Below, piece by piece: positions 1 to 7,954 of a stretch of DNA of 12,868 nt. The stretch spans positions 1-12,868 of the forward strand of contig CAJUEW010000036.1 in the NCBI GenBank assembly GCA_910585465.1, given 5' to 3'. Every line of letters begins with the position of its first letter. Within the stretch, counting starts at the first letter, position 1. A program made the translations under genes and the position numbers. The DNA comes from an uncultured Lachnospiraceae bacterium (GTDB lineage Bacteria; Bacillota; Clostridia; Lachnospirales; Lachnospiraceae). Under the pieces are notes generated by a model. That model worked only from the letters and a program-made list of their open reading frames with translations, had not been told where the DNA came from and did not search any database.

Positions 1-76
1 GAGAGCGAGGATATGGCTCAATCATCTAATTTGATGATTTTGCAACAACCCCTTTATTTTCAAGCTTTTGCTTTAA

Positions 77-124
77 AGCACGAGACGGGATTCGAACCCG
101 CGACCCTCGCCTTGGCAAAGCGAG
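77..124 (-). other. 3' part of tRNA-Gly(GCC), probable att site of the element
   Basis: Read on the minus strand, this is the 3' half of a tRNA. The anticodon stem is TCGCT/GGCGA around the loop TTGCCAA (anticodon GCC, glycine). A variable region follows, then a T-arm GCGGG-TTCGAAT-CCCGT and the 3' acceptor strand CTCGTGC with discriminator T. No CCA is encoded. The sequence beyond 124 has no D-arm and no GCACGAG 5' acceptor strand, so the gene is incomplete. A fragment running from the anticodon stem to the 3' end is the typical core left at one end when a tyrosine recombinase integrates into a tRNA gene. From the orientation, chromosomal flank would lie at 1-76 and the element at 125 onwards. 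The integrase and the intact tRNA are outside the window. The tRNA identity is clear; the att role is inferred. Confidence 0.75.
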
Positions 125-416
125 CATATCTTTTCTCATACTGTTTTTTATTGTTGCGAAATCCCTTAAATAAAGGAAATATTGTTTTTTCTTGTTTCAA
201 CTCGTTTTATGTTTTTTCGCAGAAAAATAATATTTCGTTAGAAGAACCGTTAGAATTATATCTCGCATAGTAGTTTTTTTCGGAATCTTCTATTCTGTCT
301 TAAGAGCAAACTATCTACCTATTTTTTTACAGTTTTGTTCTTTTTCAGTTTCTATAGGGTATCACATCCTCTCTCCATTCGGCTATATAGTATAGGGGCA
401 GTTTCTCTCCCTTTTT
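125..416. other. AT-rich gene-free element end
   Basis: About 290 bases between the tRNA remnant and the hairpin cluster before mobC. I see no credible coding sequence. The reading frame open across 13-270 runs antisense through the tRNA remnant and has no ribosome binding site. The stretch is T-rich on the plus strand. A TTTACA at 326-331 could be a -35 box, but no good -10 hexamer follows at the right distance, so I do not call a promoter. Confidence 0.5.
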
Positions 417-606
417 GTTATCCCTCCGCGGGATAACATCTAGAGCAAGATTCGCCAGAGTAACTCAAAACTCACTTTCGTGATTTTAGTTACCTGGCAA
501 CTTGATGGGGATTCCGTTTCCCCATACCCTCGGTACCCGCACATTTATAAAATGTTCGGTTTTAGCTCCTATTAAAAATACTCGCAACGTGGCACTCCCT
601 GCCACG
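417..606 (+). other. Candidate oriT: four clustered hairpins upstream of mobC
   Basis: Four inverted repeats lie in 190 bases just upstream of the mobC-relaxase pair, where oriT is normally found. They are GTTATCCC/GGGATAAC (417-424 and 430-437, perfect, 5-nt loop); a long hairpin at 454-498 with outer arms GCCAGAGTAACT and AGTTACCTGGC differing by one bulge, and inner pairing AAAACTCAC/GTGATTTT around a TTTC loop; ATGGGGA/TCCCCAT (505-511 and 519-525); and CGTGGCA/TGCCACG (588-594 and 600-606). Relaxases of this class nick beside an inverted repeat bound by their accessory protein, which would make the 454-498 hairpin and its 3' flank the likeliest nic region. The last hairpin is close enough to the mobC start to be an operator for autoregulation. 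The nic position is not identifiable by eye. Confidence 0.55.
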
Positions 607-621
607 GGAAAGGATAAAGAA

Positions 622-1014
622 ATGGCAAGACCAAAAAAAGAAAAAGAACTGAAACGTAATAAACATATCATGCTCCGTCTGAACGATACGGAATATGACA
701 TTATTTCAGAAAATGCTAAAAATGCAAATCTCCCGCTGGCAGAATACGTCCGCAGGCTGGTTATGAACAAACGAGTCATTGTAAAATATGAGATTGTGGC
801 AGATGTGCCGGAACTAAAAAAACTGATTGCCGAATTTGGAAAAATTGGCAGTAATCTGAATCAGATTGCCCATTACTTCAACCTGGGAGGCTTCCACTCA
901 AAAGAAATGCGAAATGCAATTAACCAGTGCATTGTACAAATCTATGAAATGAAGTATGAGGTGGTAAAAATGGCAGGAAATTTTTATGGCAGTACTGAAA
1001 CATATAACGAATAA
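622..1014 (+). CDS. mobC: MobC-type relaxosome accessory protein
   Basis: This is a 130-residue basic protein that would bind oriT and help the relaxase load and nick. It opens MARPKKEKELKRNKHIMLRL, a charged N-terminus leading into a ribbon-helix-helix-like segment (roughly residues 15-50, with NDTEYDIISENAKNANLPLAEYVRRLV). The C-terminal half carries the MobC signature, including IAEFGKIGSNLNQIAHYFN and later QIYEMKYEVVKMAG. The frame is open upstream to 502, but I chose the ATG at 622 because it is preceded by GGGAAAGGA at suitable spacing, and because the upstream residues overlap the hairpin region and look non-coding. The gene overlaps the relaxase start by 29 bases, so the two are probably translationally coupled. 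The hairpin at 588-606, just before the ribosome binding site, could let MobC regulate itself; this is inference. Confidence 0.93.
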   Translation: MARPKKEKELKRNKHIMLRLNDTEYDIISENAKNANLPLAEYVRRLVMNKRVIVKYEIVADVPELKKLIAEFGKIGSNLNQIAHYFNLGGFHSKEMRNAINQCIVQIYEMKYEVVKMAGNFYGSTETYNE

Positions 1015-2617
1015 AAATGCAGATTATGGAGCTACACAGAGGTATCTGATTTTCCAGCATGACGAACACACCGGAAAACCAATATTGGATCAGAACGGGA
1101 ACCTAATGCTGCGGGAAGAATATTATCTGGACGGGATAAATTGTGATCCCTTCACTTTTGACACAGAATGCAGAGAGCTGAACGCTCGTTTTCATAAAAA
1201 CCAGAATTACAATGACATCAAATCCCATCATTATGTTATCAGCTTCGATCCAAAGGACAGAGAAGAAAACGGGCTGACTGGAGAACGGGCACAGCAGCTT
1301 GGTCTGGATTATGCTAAAAAGAATTTTCCAGGATACCAGACAATGGTATGCACCCACACAGACGGACATAACGGTTCCGGAAACATTCATGTACATATCA
1401 TTATTAACAGCGTGCGGAAATTTGACGTGGAACGTCAGGAGTTTATGAAGCGCCCCTGCGATTCCCGTGCCGGCTATAAGCATCACCTGGATGAAGATTA
1501 TCTGGTTCATCTAAAGCAGTCCCTTATGGATATGTGCCGTCACGAAAATCTGCATCAGATAGATCTGCTCCATCCGGCAGAAAAGAAAATCACAGAACGG
1601 GAATACCAGGCAAAACGACGGGGACAAAAAAAACTGGATCAGCTCAATAAGCGAATTATTGCCGATGGAATCACCCCGCGAACGACGAATTTTCACACGC
1701 AAAAGCAATTCTTACGGAATGCGATTGACGAAGCTGCACAGGAAGCCCGGACACAGGAAGAATTTCAGAAAATACTTTTGGAAAGATATTGCATAACCTT
1801 AAAAGAAAGCCGTGGACGTTTCAGTTATTTACACCCGGAACGCAGGAAAGCAATTACCGGAAAAGCTCTCGGCACCCATTATGAAAAAAAATATCTCCTG
1901 CAGCTCATCGGCGAAAACGCAAGAACAGAAAAAACTATATCAAATGCAGTTCCTGTCGAATCAGAAAATTCGGGGATACCCAAGTACAGCAAATCCAATG
2001 ATCCCAACATTGCAGTTTTGTTTATGAAATCTAATCTGCGTCTGGTTACAGATATACAGTCCTGCGTAAAAGCCCAGCAAAATCATATTTACGCACAAAA
2101 AGTAAAGCTTTCTAATCTGAAAGAGATGGCGAAGACCGTTGCCTATATTCAGGAACACGGATATAATACACGTGACTCTCTGAACAAATCTTTTGTTTCG
2201 ATAAAGGAGCAGGCTTCTTTGGCACGAAAAGCATTGAAAGCCACAGAAGCGCAGCTCCGGGAGGTCAACGAACAGATTCATTATACCGGGCAGTACCTCG
2301 CAAATAAATCTGTATATTCCAAATTTTGCAAAAGCAAAAACAAGGGAAAATTCCGGAAAGAACATTTTTCTGAAATTACTCTTTATGAGACTGCACGAAA
2401 AATCTTAAAAGAAAAATCGGCCGATGGCAGTCTGCCATCCATAAGAGCTTTAAAAGAGAAAAAAGCGGAACTTCTCAAGCAGAAAAAAACAGAGCAAGAA
2501 CAATACCACTATTACCGTGATTATCAAAAGGAGCTGCATATTGTCTGCTCCAATGTGGATGTCATTTTAGGAAAGGAACCATTGCTCCAAACGGAGCTTC
2601 AGAAGACTCACGGCTAA
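986..2617 (+). CDS. Relaxase/mobilization nuclease (MOBP, VirD2-like)
   Basis: This 543-residue relaxase nicks one strand at oriT, stays covalently bound through a tyrosine and pilots the strand into the recipient. The relaxase domain fills about residues 1-200. The candidate catalytic tyrosine is Tyr14 or Tyr20 in NADYGATQRYLIF. SHHYVISFDP (80-89) is the second motif. The metal-binding three-histidine motif is at 124-141, with His124, His128, His135 and His137 in HTDGHNGSGNIHVHIIIN. The segment ITEREYQAKRRGQKKLDQLN (202-221) and the Lys/Gln/Glu-rich C-terminal half (about 350-543, helical, probably coiled coil) resemble relaxases I know from Lachnospiraceae integrative elements. The start at 986 lies inside mobC in another frame, after AGGAAA. 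The gene appears intact, with no frameshift. It points away from the tRNA remnant and converges on the minus-strand operon. Confidence 0.95.
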   Translation: MAVLKHITNKNADYGATQRYLIFQHDEHTGKPILDQNGNLMLREEYYLDGINCDPFTFDTECRELNARFHKNQNYNDIKSHHYVISFDPKDREENGLTGERAQQLGLDYAKKNFPGYQTMVCTHTDGHNGSGNIHVHIIINSVRKFDVERQEFMKRPCDSRAGYKHHLDEDYLVHLKQSLMDMCRHENLHQIDLLHPAEKKITEREYQAKRRGQKKLDQLNKRIIADGITPRTTNFHTQKQFLRNAIDEAAQEARTQEEFQKILLERYCITLKESRGRFSYLHPERRKAITGKALGTHYEKKYLLQLIGENARTEKTISNAVPVESENSGIPKYSKSNDPNIAVLFMKSNLRLVTDIQSCVKAQQNHIYAQKVKLSNLKEMAKTVAYIQEHGYNTRDSLNKSFVSIKEQASLARKALKATEAQLREVNEQIHYTGQYLANKSVYSKFCKSKNKGKFRKEHFSEITLYETARKILKEKSADGSLPSIRALKEKKAELLKQKKTEQEQYHYYRDYQKELHIVCSNVDVILGKEPLLQTELQKTHG

Positions 2618-2918
2618 AGCCGGAGTATTCTCTTTTCAACGGACCATAGCCTTCCACATGGAAGGTCTTACATGGTCTCTCAAATTAGATTTATCCTTAT
2701 GCCCTTATTTTTAGAGCAATTATTTTTGAGTCCTCCTTCGTTTCTAAGGTTCCTTTATCCAAAAAACAATATTGCTCCAAAATTTCACAAAAATGTGTCT
2801 ACTCTATTGACTATAGTCCAATTACCCGAAAAAAATTGTAAGAAAGCCCGCAGAATAAGACATTTTCAAGACTTTCACCGTTCTGCCTATTTGAAAATAT
2901 TCTAGGACGAATAAAAAA
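2618..2918. other. Intergenic spacer after the relaxase, with hairpins
   Basis: About 300 bases between the relaxase stop and the shared terminator. The only open frame (2672-2905) has no ribosome binding site and no recognisable protein. Two structures stand out: the two-tier hairpin at 2642-2677 and interleaved complementary segments at 2850-2898. The 11-mer ATTGCTCCAAA occurs at 2581-2591 (end of the relaxase gene) and again at 2771-2781, exactly 190 bases apart, with no wider similarity. Confidence 0.5.
2642..2677 (+). other. Two-tier perfect hairpin downstream of the relaxase
   Basis: Outer arms GACCAT (2642-2647) and ATGGTC (2672-2677) enclose inner arms CCTTCC (2650-2655) and GGAAGG (2660-2665) around an ACAT loop. 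All twelve pairs are perfect, with a small asymmetric internal loop between the tiers. No T-run follows, so it is not an ordinary intrinsic terminator. It could be an mRNA 3' stabiliser, a protein-binding site, or a second transfer-related structure; I cannot tell which. Confidence 0.5.
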
Positions 2919-2958
2919 AGGAAAATCCCGCCCTAAAAGCATGGATTTTCCTCTTTTT
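2913..2958. terminator. Bidirectional rho-independent terminator
   Basis: Perfect 10-bp arms AGGAAAATCC (2919-2928) and GGATTTTCCT (2943-2952) enclose a 14-nt loop. On the minus strand the stem is followed by a run of seven T (2913-2919), directly after the stop codon of the small gene ending at 2958. On the plus strand it is followed by TCTTTTTCATTTTT. It therefore ends both the minus-strand operon and the converging mob transcript. Confidence 0.88.
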
Positions 2959-3506
2959 CATTTTTGTCTGTTTTCTATATCTTCTGGTGATTTTATCTGC
3001 GGCAGAGTCCCCCGGCTGTTTTTCTCAATTTCTGCCTGCTTCTGATGTAGCTTTGCCAATACAGATGTCCTGTCGGCCTTTTTCCAGCCTCCGGCAGTCT
3101 GTATTGTTTCCGGTGAATGCAACCATCTCCGGATCTGCTGTTTGGCATCTTCATCAAATCCATTATGATTATCCTCTGCCACTACCGCTCCTCCTGCATC
3201 CAGAACTGCATACGCGGCATTGGTACCATATTCTTTATGCTCCATAAGAAAAAATTCCCGTCCCTCCACTACGATACTGTCTATGGCCAGCCAGTTCCCT
3301 TTCTTTCCTTTGATATGGTAATTGTCTGTCTCAATCGAAATCAGTGTACCAGGATCTTCTTTCATAAAGATATTCATTCCTTTCGCTTTGTTTAATATAA
3401 ATTCATCGGCGCATCCTGCTTTATAGCAAAACGGACAGCCATAAGGAATAGATATATCTCCCCGGCTGTCCTCGTAAAGAATGTCATCCCGTTCTATTGA
3501 CGGCAT
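2958..3506 (-). CDS. Uncharacterised element protein with a CPFC...C cluster
   Basis: This 182-residue soluble protein has no signal peptide or membrane segment, and I cannot assign it to a named family. The N-terminus carries YGCPFCYKAGC (Cys24, Cys27, Cys32), a possible metal site or half-site, since no fourth nearby cysteine completes a zinc ribbon. The middle (about residues 75-130) contains GREFFLMEHKEYG, then DNHNGFD and a predicted helix. This pattern resembles small accessory domains that recur in large polyvalent proteins of Clostridia integrative elements, but the name is uncertain. The C-terminus is polar and Lys/Gln-rich. The ATG lies 12 bases after the helicase stop, with only a weak AAGAG as ribosome binding site, so it is probably translated by coupling from the helicase. 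It is the last gene of the minus-strand operon and ends at the terminator. Confidence 0.75.
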   Translation of the reverse strand: MPSIERDDILYEDSRGDISIPYGCPFCYKAGCADEFILNKAKGMNIFMKEDPGTLISIETDNYHIKGKKGNWLAIDSIVVEGREFFLMEHKEYGTNAAYAVLDAGGAVVAEDNHNGFDEDAKQQIRRWLHSPETIQTAGGWKKADRTSVLAKLHQKQAEIEKNSRGTLPQIKSPEDIENRQK

Positions 3507-3518
3507 GGCGCTCTTATT

Positions 3519-6500
3519 TTATAATTCCTGTTCTTTTTTCTTTCCTATCTTCTGATGATTTTCATGACTTGCGCCAATCCTTTCCTTTGCTTCTTTCAGT
3601 TTGTTAAATACAGAAGGCCGCTGCCCTTCATCCGCAATTCTGGGAGCGTCTGACGCCCGGACTGACTGGTTGTCCTCCTTTCTTGGGCAGTCTGCCGCAT
3701 GCTGTATCTCTTCCTCCACACCTAATGCTTCTGACAGGCCGTTATCATCCATATTCAGCAGGGCATTTAACTCTGTCAGGCGTTTCAGCTTCTCCGCAAG
3801 CTCCTCTTCCTGCGGGAATGGCTTTTTGACCTCCACTTTTGCGGTTTCAAGCTGATGCTCCACATTTTCCAGTTTCTGCGCCACTTCTTCCATTCTCTTA
3901 TCCATGCTCTCTAAGGCGTTGCTTAACCTCTGTAAATTTCCCAATGGATCAATGCCAATCTCCACCTCATGGCTGATGCTGCCCTTTAAATTGACAGTAA
4001 ATTTGGAAAAGAACGAATCGAAGGAAACGCTCATTTTAAAGCCCTGATACTCCCCGATCGTGGCTGCCATATTCGGCTGTTTTGCGCTCCGGCACATATC
4101 AATCAAAGCTGTTCCGGCTTCCTTTTTGTCCGTATATACCCGGTTTCCCATTTTTATGGAAAAAGTGTCTTTATCCGGAAATTTATTCTGTGCATAGGTC
4201 TGAATGTCGGCACGATACCCCGCAAGGCGTTCTTTCATGGAAGCAATCTGTACCGGGTAATGCTTCACGATGTTGTCCTCTAAGCGGTACTTCTGGCTGG
4301 TGTGGTTCGCCTTTAACAGCTTTAGCTTGGATACCTGAATATCTAAATCCATCTTTTCTTTTATGTAGGGATTGCCCGTTGCCAGAGCCTTTACTTCCGC
4401 ATAGGTGAGAGCCGCTTCGTCTATGTCCTCACAGCTCCGCACCGGGGATTTACTCGTCATAATCTGACCGATGAATTTCTGCTTGTTTTCAATGAGCTGC
4501 CATGAGTACGAATCGAACGTGCCTTCGGTAACGTAACGGAAAATCTTCACTTTCGGATTGAGGTTGCCCTGCCTTAAAATACGCCCTTCCTGCTGTTCGA
4601 TGTCGGAAGGACGCCACGGCACATCTAAATGATGTAGGGCAATAAGCCGGTCCTGTACGTTTGTCCCGGCTCCCATTTTGGCGGTTGAGCCTAACAAAAA
4701 ACGAACCTGCCCGCTTCTTACTTTTGCGAACAGCTCCGCTTTCCTCGTTTCCGTATTGGCATCATGGATAAAAGCTATCTCATTCTCCGGCACTCCCTTC
4801 GCCATGAGCTTGTCCCTGATGTCCTCATATACATTAAATGTCCCATCCCCTTTCGGTGTGGATAAATCACAGAAGATAAGCTGCGCCGACTTCTGTTCTT
4901 TTGTCTGCTCCCATATCTCAAATGCCTTCTCCACACAGATTGCGGCTTTGGAATTTTCCTCGTCCGGGAGCATATCATTGATTAAACGCTGGTCTAACGC
5001 CAGTTTCCGCCCATCGTTGGTTATCTTGAGCATGTTGTCAACCGTTGCGTCCACTTTCCTGTCCCGGACAGCTTCGGCACGTTCCGCCAGCGACGCCACT
5101 ATATCCTTCTGGTACTCGCTGGGCTTCAGCACCACATTTTCATAATCCGCTTCCGGCACAGGAAGTTTCAGCATATCCGGCGTCTGAATGTCGGCGCTCT
5201 CCTTAAATAACGCAATCAGCTCCGGCAGGTTGAAAAACTTAGCGAACCTTGTTTTTGCCCGGTAGCCTGTACCCTCCGGCGCAAGTTCTATGGCGGTCTG
5301 TGTTTCCCCGAACGATGCCGCCCAACTGTCAAAATGCCCCAATCCCAAACGCTGTAACGTATTGTACTGGAGATAGCGCATATTCGTGTATAACTCCGTC
5401 ATGCTGTTGGAAATCGGCGTTCCCGTTGCGAATGTGATGCCCTTCCCTCCGGTCAGTTCGTCCATGTACTGGCACTTTGCGAACATATCGCTTGATTTCT
5501 GTGCTTCTGTCTGTGCGATGCCCGCCACATTCCGCATTTTTGTATATAAAAAGAGGTTCTTATAATTGTGGCTCTCATCTACAAACAATCTGTCCACGCC
5601 CAACTGTTCAAAGGTTACAACATTGTCCTTCCGGCTTGCATCATTTAAGCGGCTCAACCTCGTATTCAGCGATTTTTTTGTTTTCTCCATCTGCTTAATG
5701 GAATAACGCTCGCCATTCTCCGCTTTCAGGGCTTCGATTGCCATTTCAATCTCCGCTATCTGCCTTTCAATCATCGCCATCTGCCTTTCCGTGGAAAGCG
5801 GGATTTTCTCGAATTGACTGTGACCGATAATCACAGCGTCATAATCCCCCGTTGCGATTCTGGAACAGAACTTTTTCCGGTTGGCGGGTTCAAAATCCTT
5901 TTTGGTAGCCGCTAAAATATTCGCCCCCGGATACAGCCGCAGAAAATCGCTTGCCCACTGTTCTGTCAAATGGTTCGGCACAACAAATAAGCTCTTTTGG
6001 CACAATCCTAGCCGCTTGCTCTCCATTGCTGCAGCAATCATTTCAAAGGTCTTTCCTGCCCCTACACAGTGGGCAAGCAGCGTATTATCCCCGTATAGCT
6101 GATGCGCCACAGCGTTAAGCTGGTGCGGTCTTAGCACAATGTCCGGCGTCATGCCGGGGAATTTTAAGTGTGAACCGTCATATTCCCTCGGTCTGGTGGA
6201 ATTGAAAAGCTCGTTATACTTTGCACATAAGTCCTGCCTGCGCTCCGGATCACGAAATACCCAGTCCTTAAATGCTTCCCTGATTGCTTCCTGTTTCTGG
6301 CTTGCAAGCATGGTTTCCTTTTTATTGAGGACTCTCTTTTCCTTCCCGTCCTCCGTCACCACATCAAAGATACGGGTGTCACGAAGGTTCAGGGAATCTT
6401 CCAAAATCCTGTAAGCATTTGCCCGGCTTGTGCCATAGGTCATGTTGACAAGCGCATTTCCCCTGTCCGCATTTTTCCCCTTCACGTTCCACTGCCCGGT

Positions 6501-7798
6501 CACATTGGAATACTGTACGCCCATTGCCTTACGGTCAAACAGGTACTCCGGCGTTTCAAAGGTTTCACGCATGAAGTCCTCAATATATTTCGTGGAAATC
6601 CATGTTGCGCCGATACGAACCTCAATCTCCGATGCGTCAAGCTCCTTTGGCTGTACGCCCTCCAGAGAAGTTACGTTAATGGCATATTCCGGGCGGTTCT
6701 CCGCAAAGGTTCTTGCCACTGACAGCTTCTCCCGCACATTCCCGCTTAAATACTCGTCTGCGGTTTCCCATTCCTCTGTCACCGGGTTCTGGAAGATTAC
6801 CCCCGCAAGCTCCTTTGTAATTTCTTCCTCACTTTTACCCGCAAGTTGTGACATATAAGCTAAGTCCACGCCCGCCTTTTCGCTCAGCGATACCGCCAGC
6901 GCTTCACTGGCTGTGTCCACGCTCGTCACAACTTCCTGCTTTTTAATGGTACGTTTCGAGAACATATCCGCCTTGCCAATAAACTTCCCCTCATCGTCCA
7001 GATTTTCAAGGGAACATAACAGGCAGTAGCTGGAATCCTGATTGAACGCCCTTTTATTGGTCTGTGAGCTGATAAGACCGAATTTCTTGGAGAAATCATC
7101 GTATAACTGGTTTAACTCCGTCTGCTTGTTTTGGATCATATCCTCCGGGTATTCTTCCAACTGGAAATTTATCAGCTCCTGTGTGCAGTCCCGGATTGCC
7201 ACCATGCCCTTAATCCTCTGCTCTGCCTTTTCCGGCACGTCCACAGGCTTCATAATAGAATTTTCCCGGTAATACACCGTATCGTCCACAACCGTATAGC
7301 TGTAATTCTTCACGTCCGGATCGGCGGGTATGTTCTCCTTTGCCAGTTCATCATCAATCTCGTTAAAATCCGCCTGCTCTATGCTGCCCTCCACATGGGA
7401 TAACGCATTTTTAAGCTGTGCCGACAGGGGAAGGGAAGTGTCCGGCAGACAGGCGCTTTCCATGCCATGCGCCCCGGAAACCATCTCCATTTTTCCGAGT
7501 ACCATTTCCGGGTGGTCTGCAAAATACTGGTTCATCACGATACCGTCTTTTTCCGTCAGATGCACCCATTCCGGCTCTATATCCATTACCCGGTCACGCT
7601 TCTTTAAAAACAGAATGTCCGAAGTGACTTCCGTACCCGCATTTTCCTTAAACGCTGTGTTCGGGAGCCTGACCGCCCCTAACAGCTCCGCCCGCTGTGC
7701 AAGGTATTTCCGCACTTCCGGATTTTTCTTATCCATTGTCCCCTTTGAGGTGACAAAAGCCACAATGCCGCCCGGTCTGACCTTATCCAGTGTCTTTG
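3519..7798 (-). CDS. 3' exon of the giant methylase-SNF2 helicase gene
   Basis: This is the C-terminal two thirds of the interrupted protein, about 1425 residues. Residue numbers here count from the GTG at 7763. The exon resumes with KTLDKVRPGGIVAFVTSKG, completing the methylase domain after the splice. A middle region of unknown role follows, then a superfamily 2 helicase: Walker A AHCVGAGKTFEM (564-575), DESH box (729-732), motif III FATGTPISNS (778-787), motif V region LGSTAKMGAGTN (about 1024-1035) and motif VI DIEQQEGRILRQGN (about 1054-1067). A coiled-coil segment lies near 1270-1340, and the tail is Glu/Lys/Arg-rich. All helicase motifs look intact. In this family the cysteine in AHCVGAGK is, from memory, more often valine. 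The frame has no proper start of its own: expression needs intron splicing, unless the GTG at 7763 is used, which would make a helicase without a methylase. Its role in transfer (unwinding or DNA protection) is inferred from context. Confidence 0.93.
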
Positions 7799-7834
7799 AT
7801 AGCGATAGGTAAGCCTTTGATGTTATCTTCGGAT
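7799..7834 (-). ncRNA. Group II intron domain VI and 3' splice site
   Basis: On the minus strand CGAAGATAA pairs with TTACCTATCG, leaving one unpaired adenine at 7806 and one A-C mismatch. That adenine is the eighth base from the 3' end (ATCGCTAT), the expected place for the branch-point nucleophile. The intron ends in AT, matching the AY rule. The first downstream exon base is C at 7798. Confidence 0.8.
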
Positions 7835-7847
7835 TTTCCCCCGCTCC

Positions 7848-7881
7848 ACACCGTGCGTGCGACTTTCACCGCACACGGCGT
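7848..7881 (-). ncRNA. Group II intron domain V (catalytic hairpin)
   Basis: A 34-nt hairpin begins ACGCCGTGTGCG and ends CGCACGCACGGTGT, with the middle GTGAAAGT containing the GAAA tetraloop. The 5' strand carries CGC opposite GTG, so the central pair of the presumed catalytic triad is a G-U wobble, as in known domain V structures. The GCGGTGAAAGTCGC core is a common bacterial group II domain V pattern. Confidence 0.88.
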
Positions 7882-7954
7882 TCCACCGTTTATGATTCAG
7901 TATTAACTAAAGTAAACTTACAATGTTCGAGCAGTAAAGAAACTCATTTTAATA

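Noticed and set aside
13..270. 85-residue open frame over the tRNA remnant
   Set aside because: It is read antisense through the tRNA fragment (HETGFEPAT is a familiar tRNA-derived artefact), has no ribosome binding site and resembles no protein I know.
502..621. Upstream extension of mobC by 40 residues
   Set aside because: The extension runs through the hairpin region, has no ribosome binding site and is not part of the MobC family; the ATG at 622 has a good one.
2672..2905. 77-residue open frame after the relaxase
   Set aside because: It starts inside the two-tier hairpin, has no ribosome binding site and its sequence is not protein-like.
4678..5145. 155-residue plus-strand open frame inside the helicase
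   Set aside because: Antisense shadow of the helicase motifs; Ser/Phe-rich composition typical of such shadows and no independent initiation signal.
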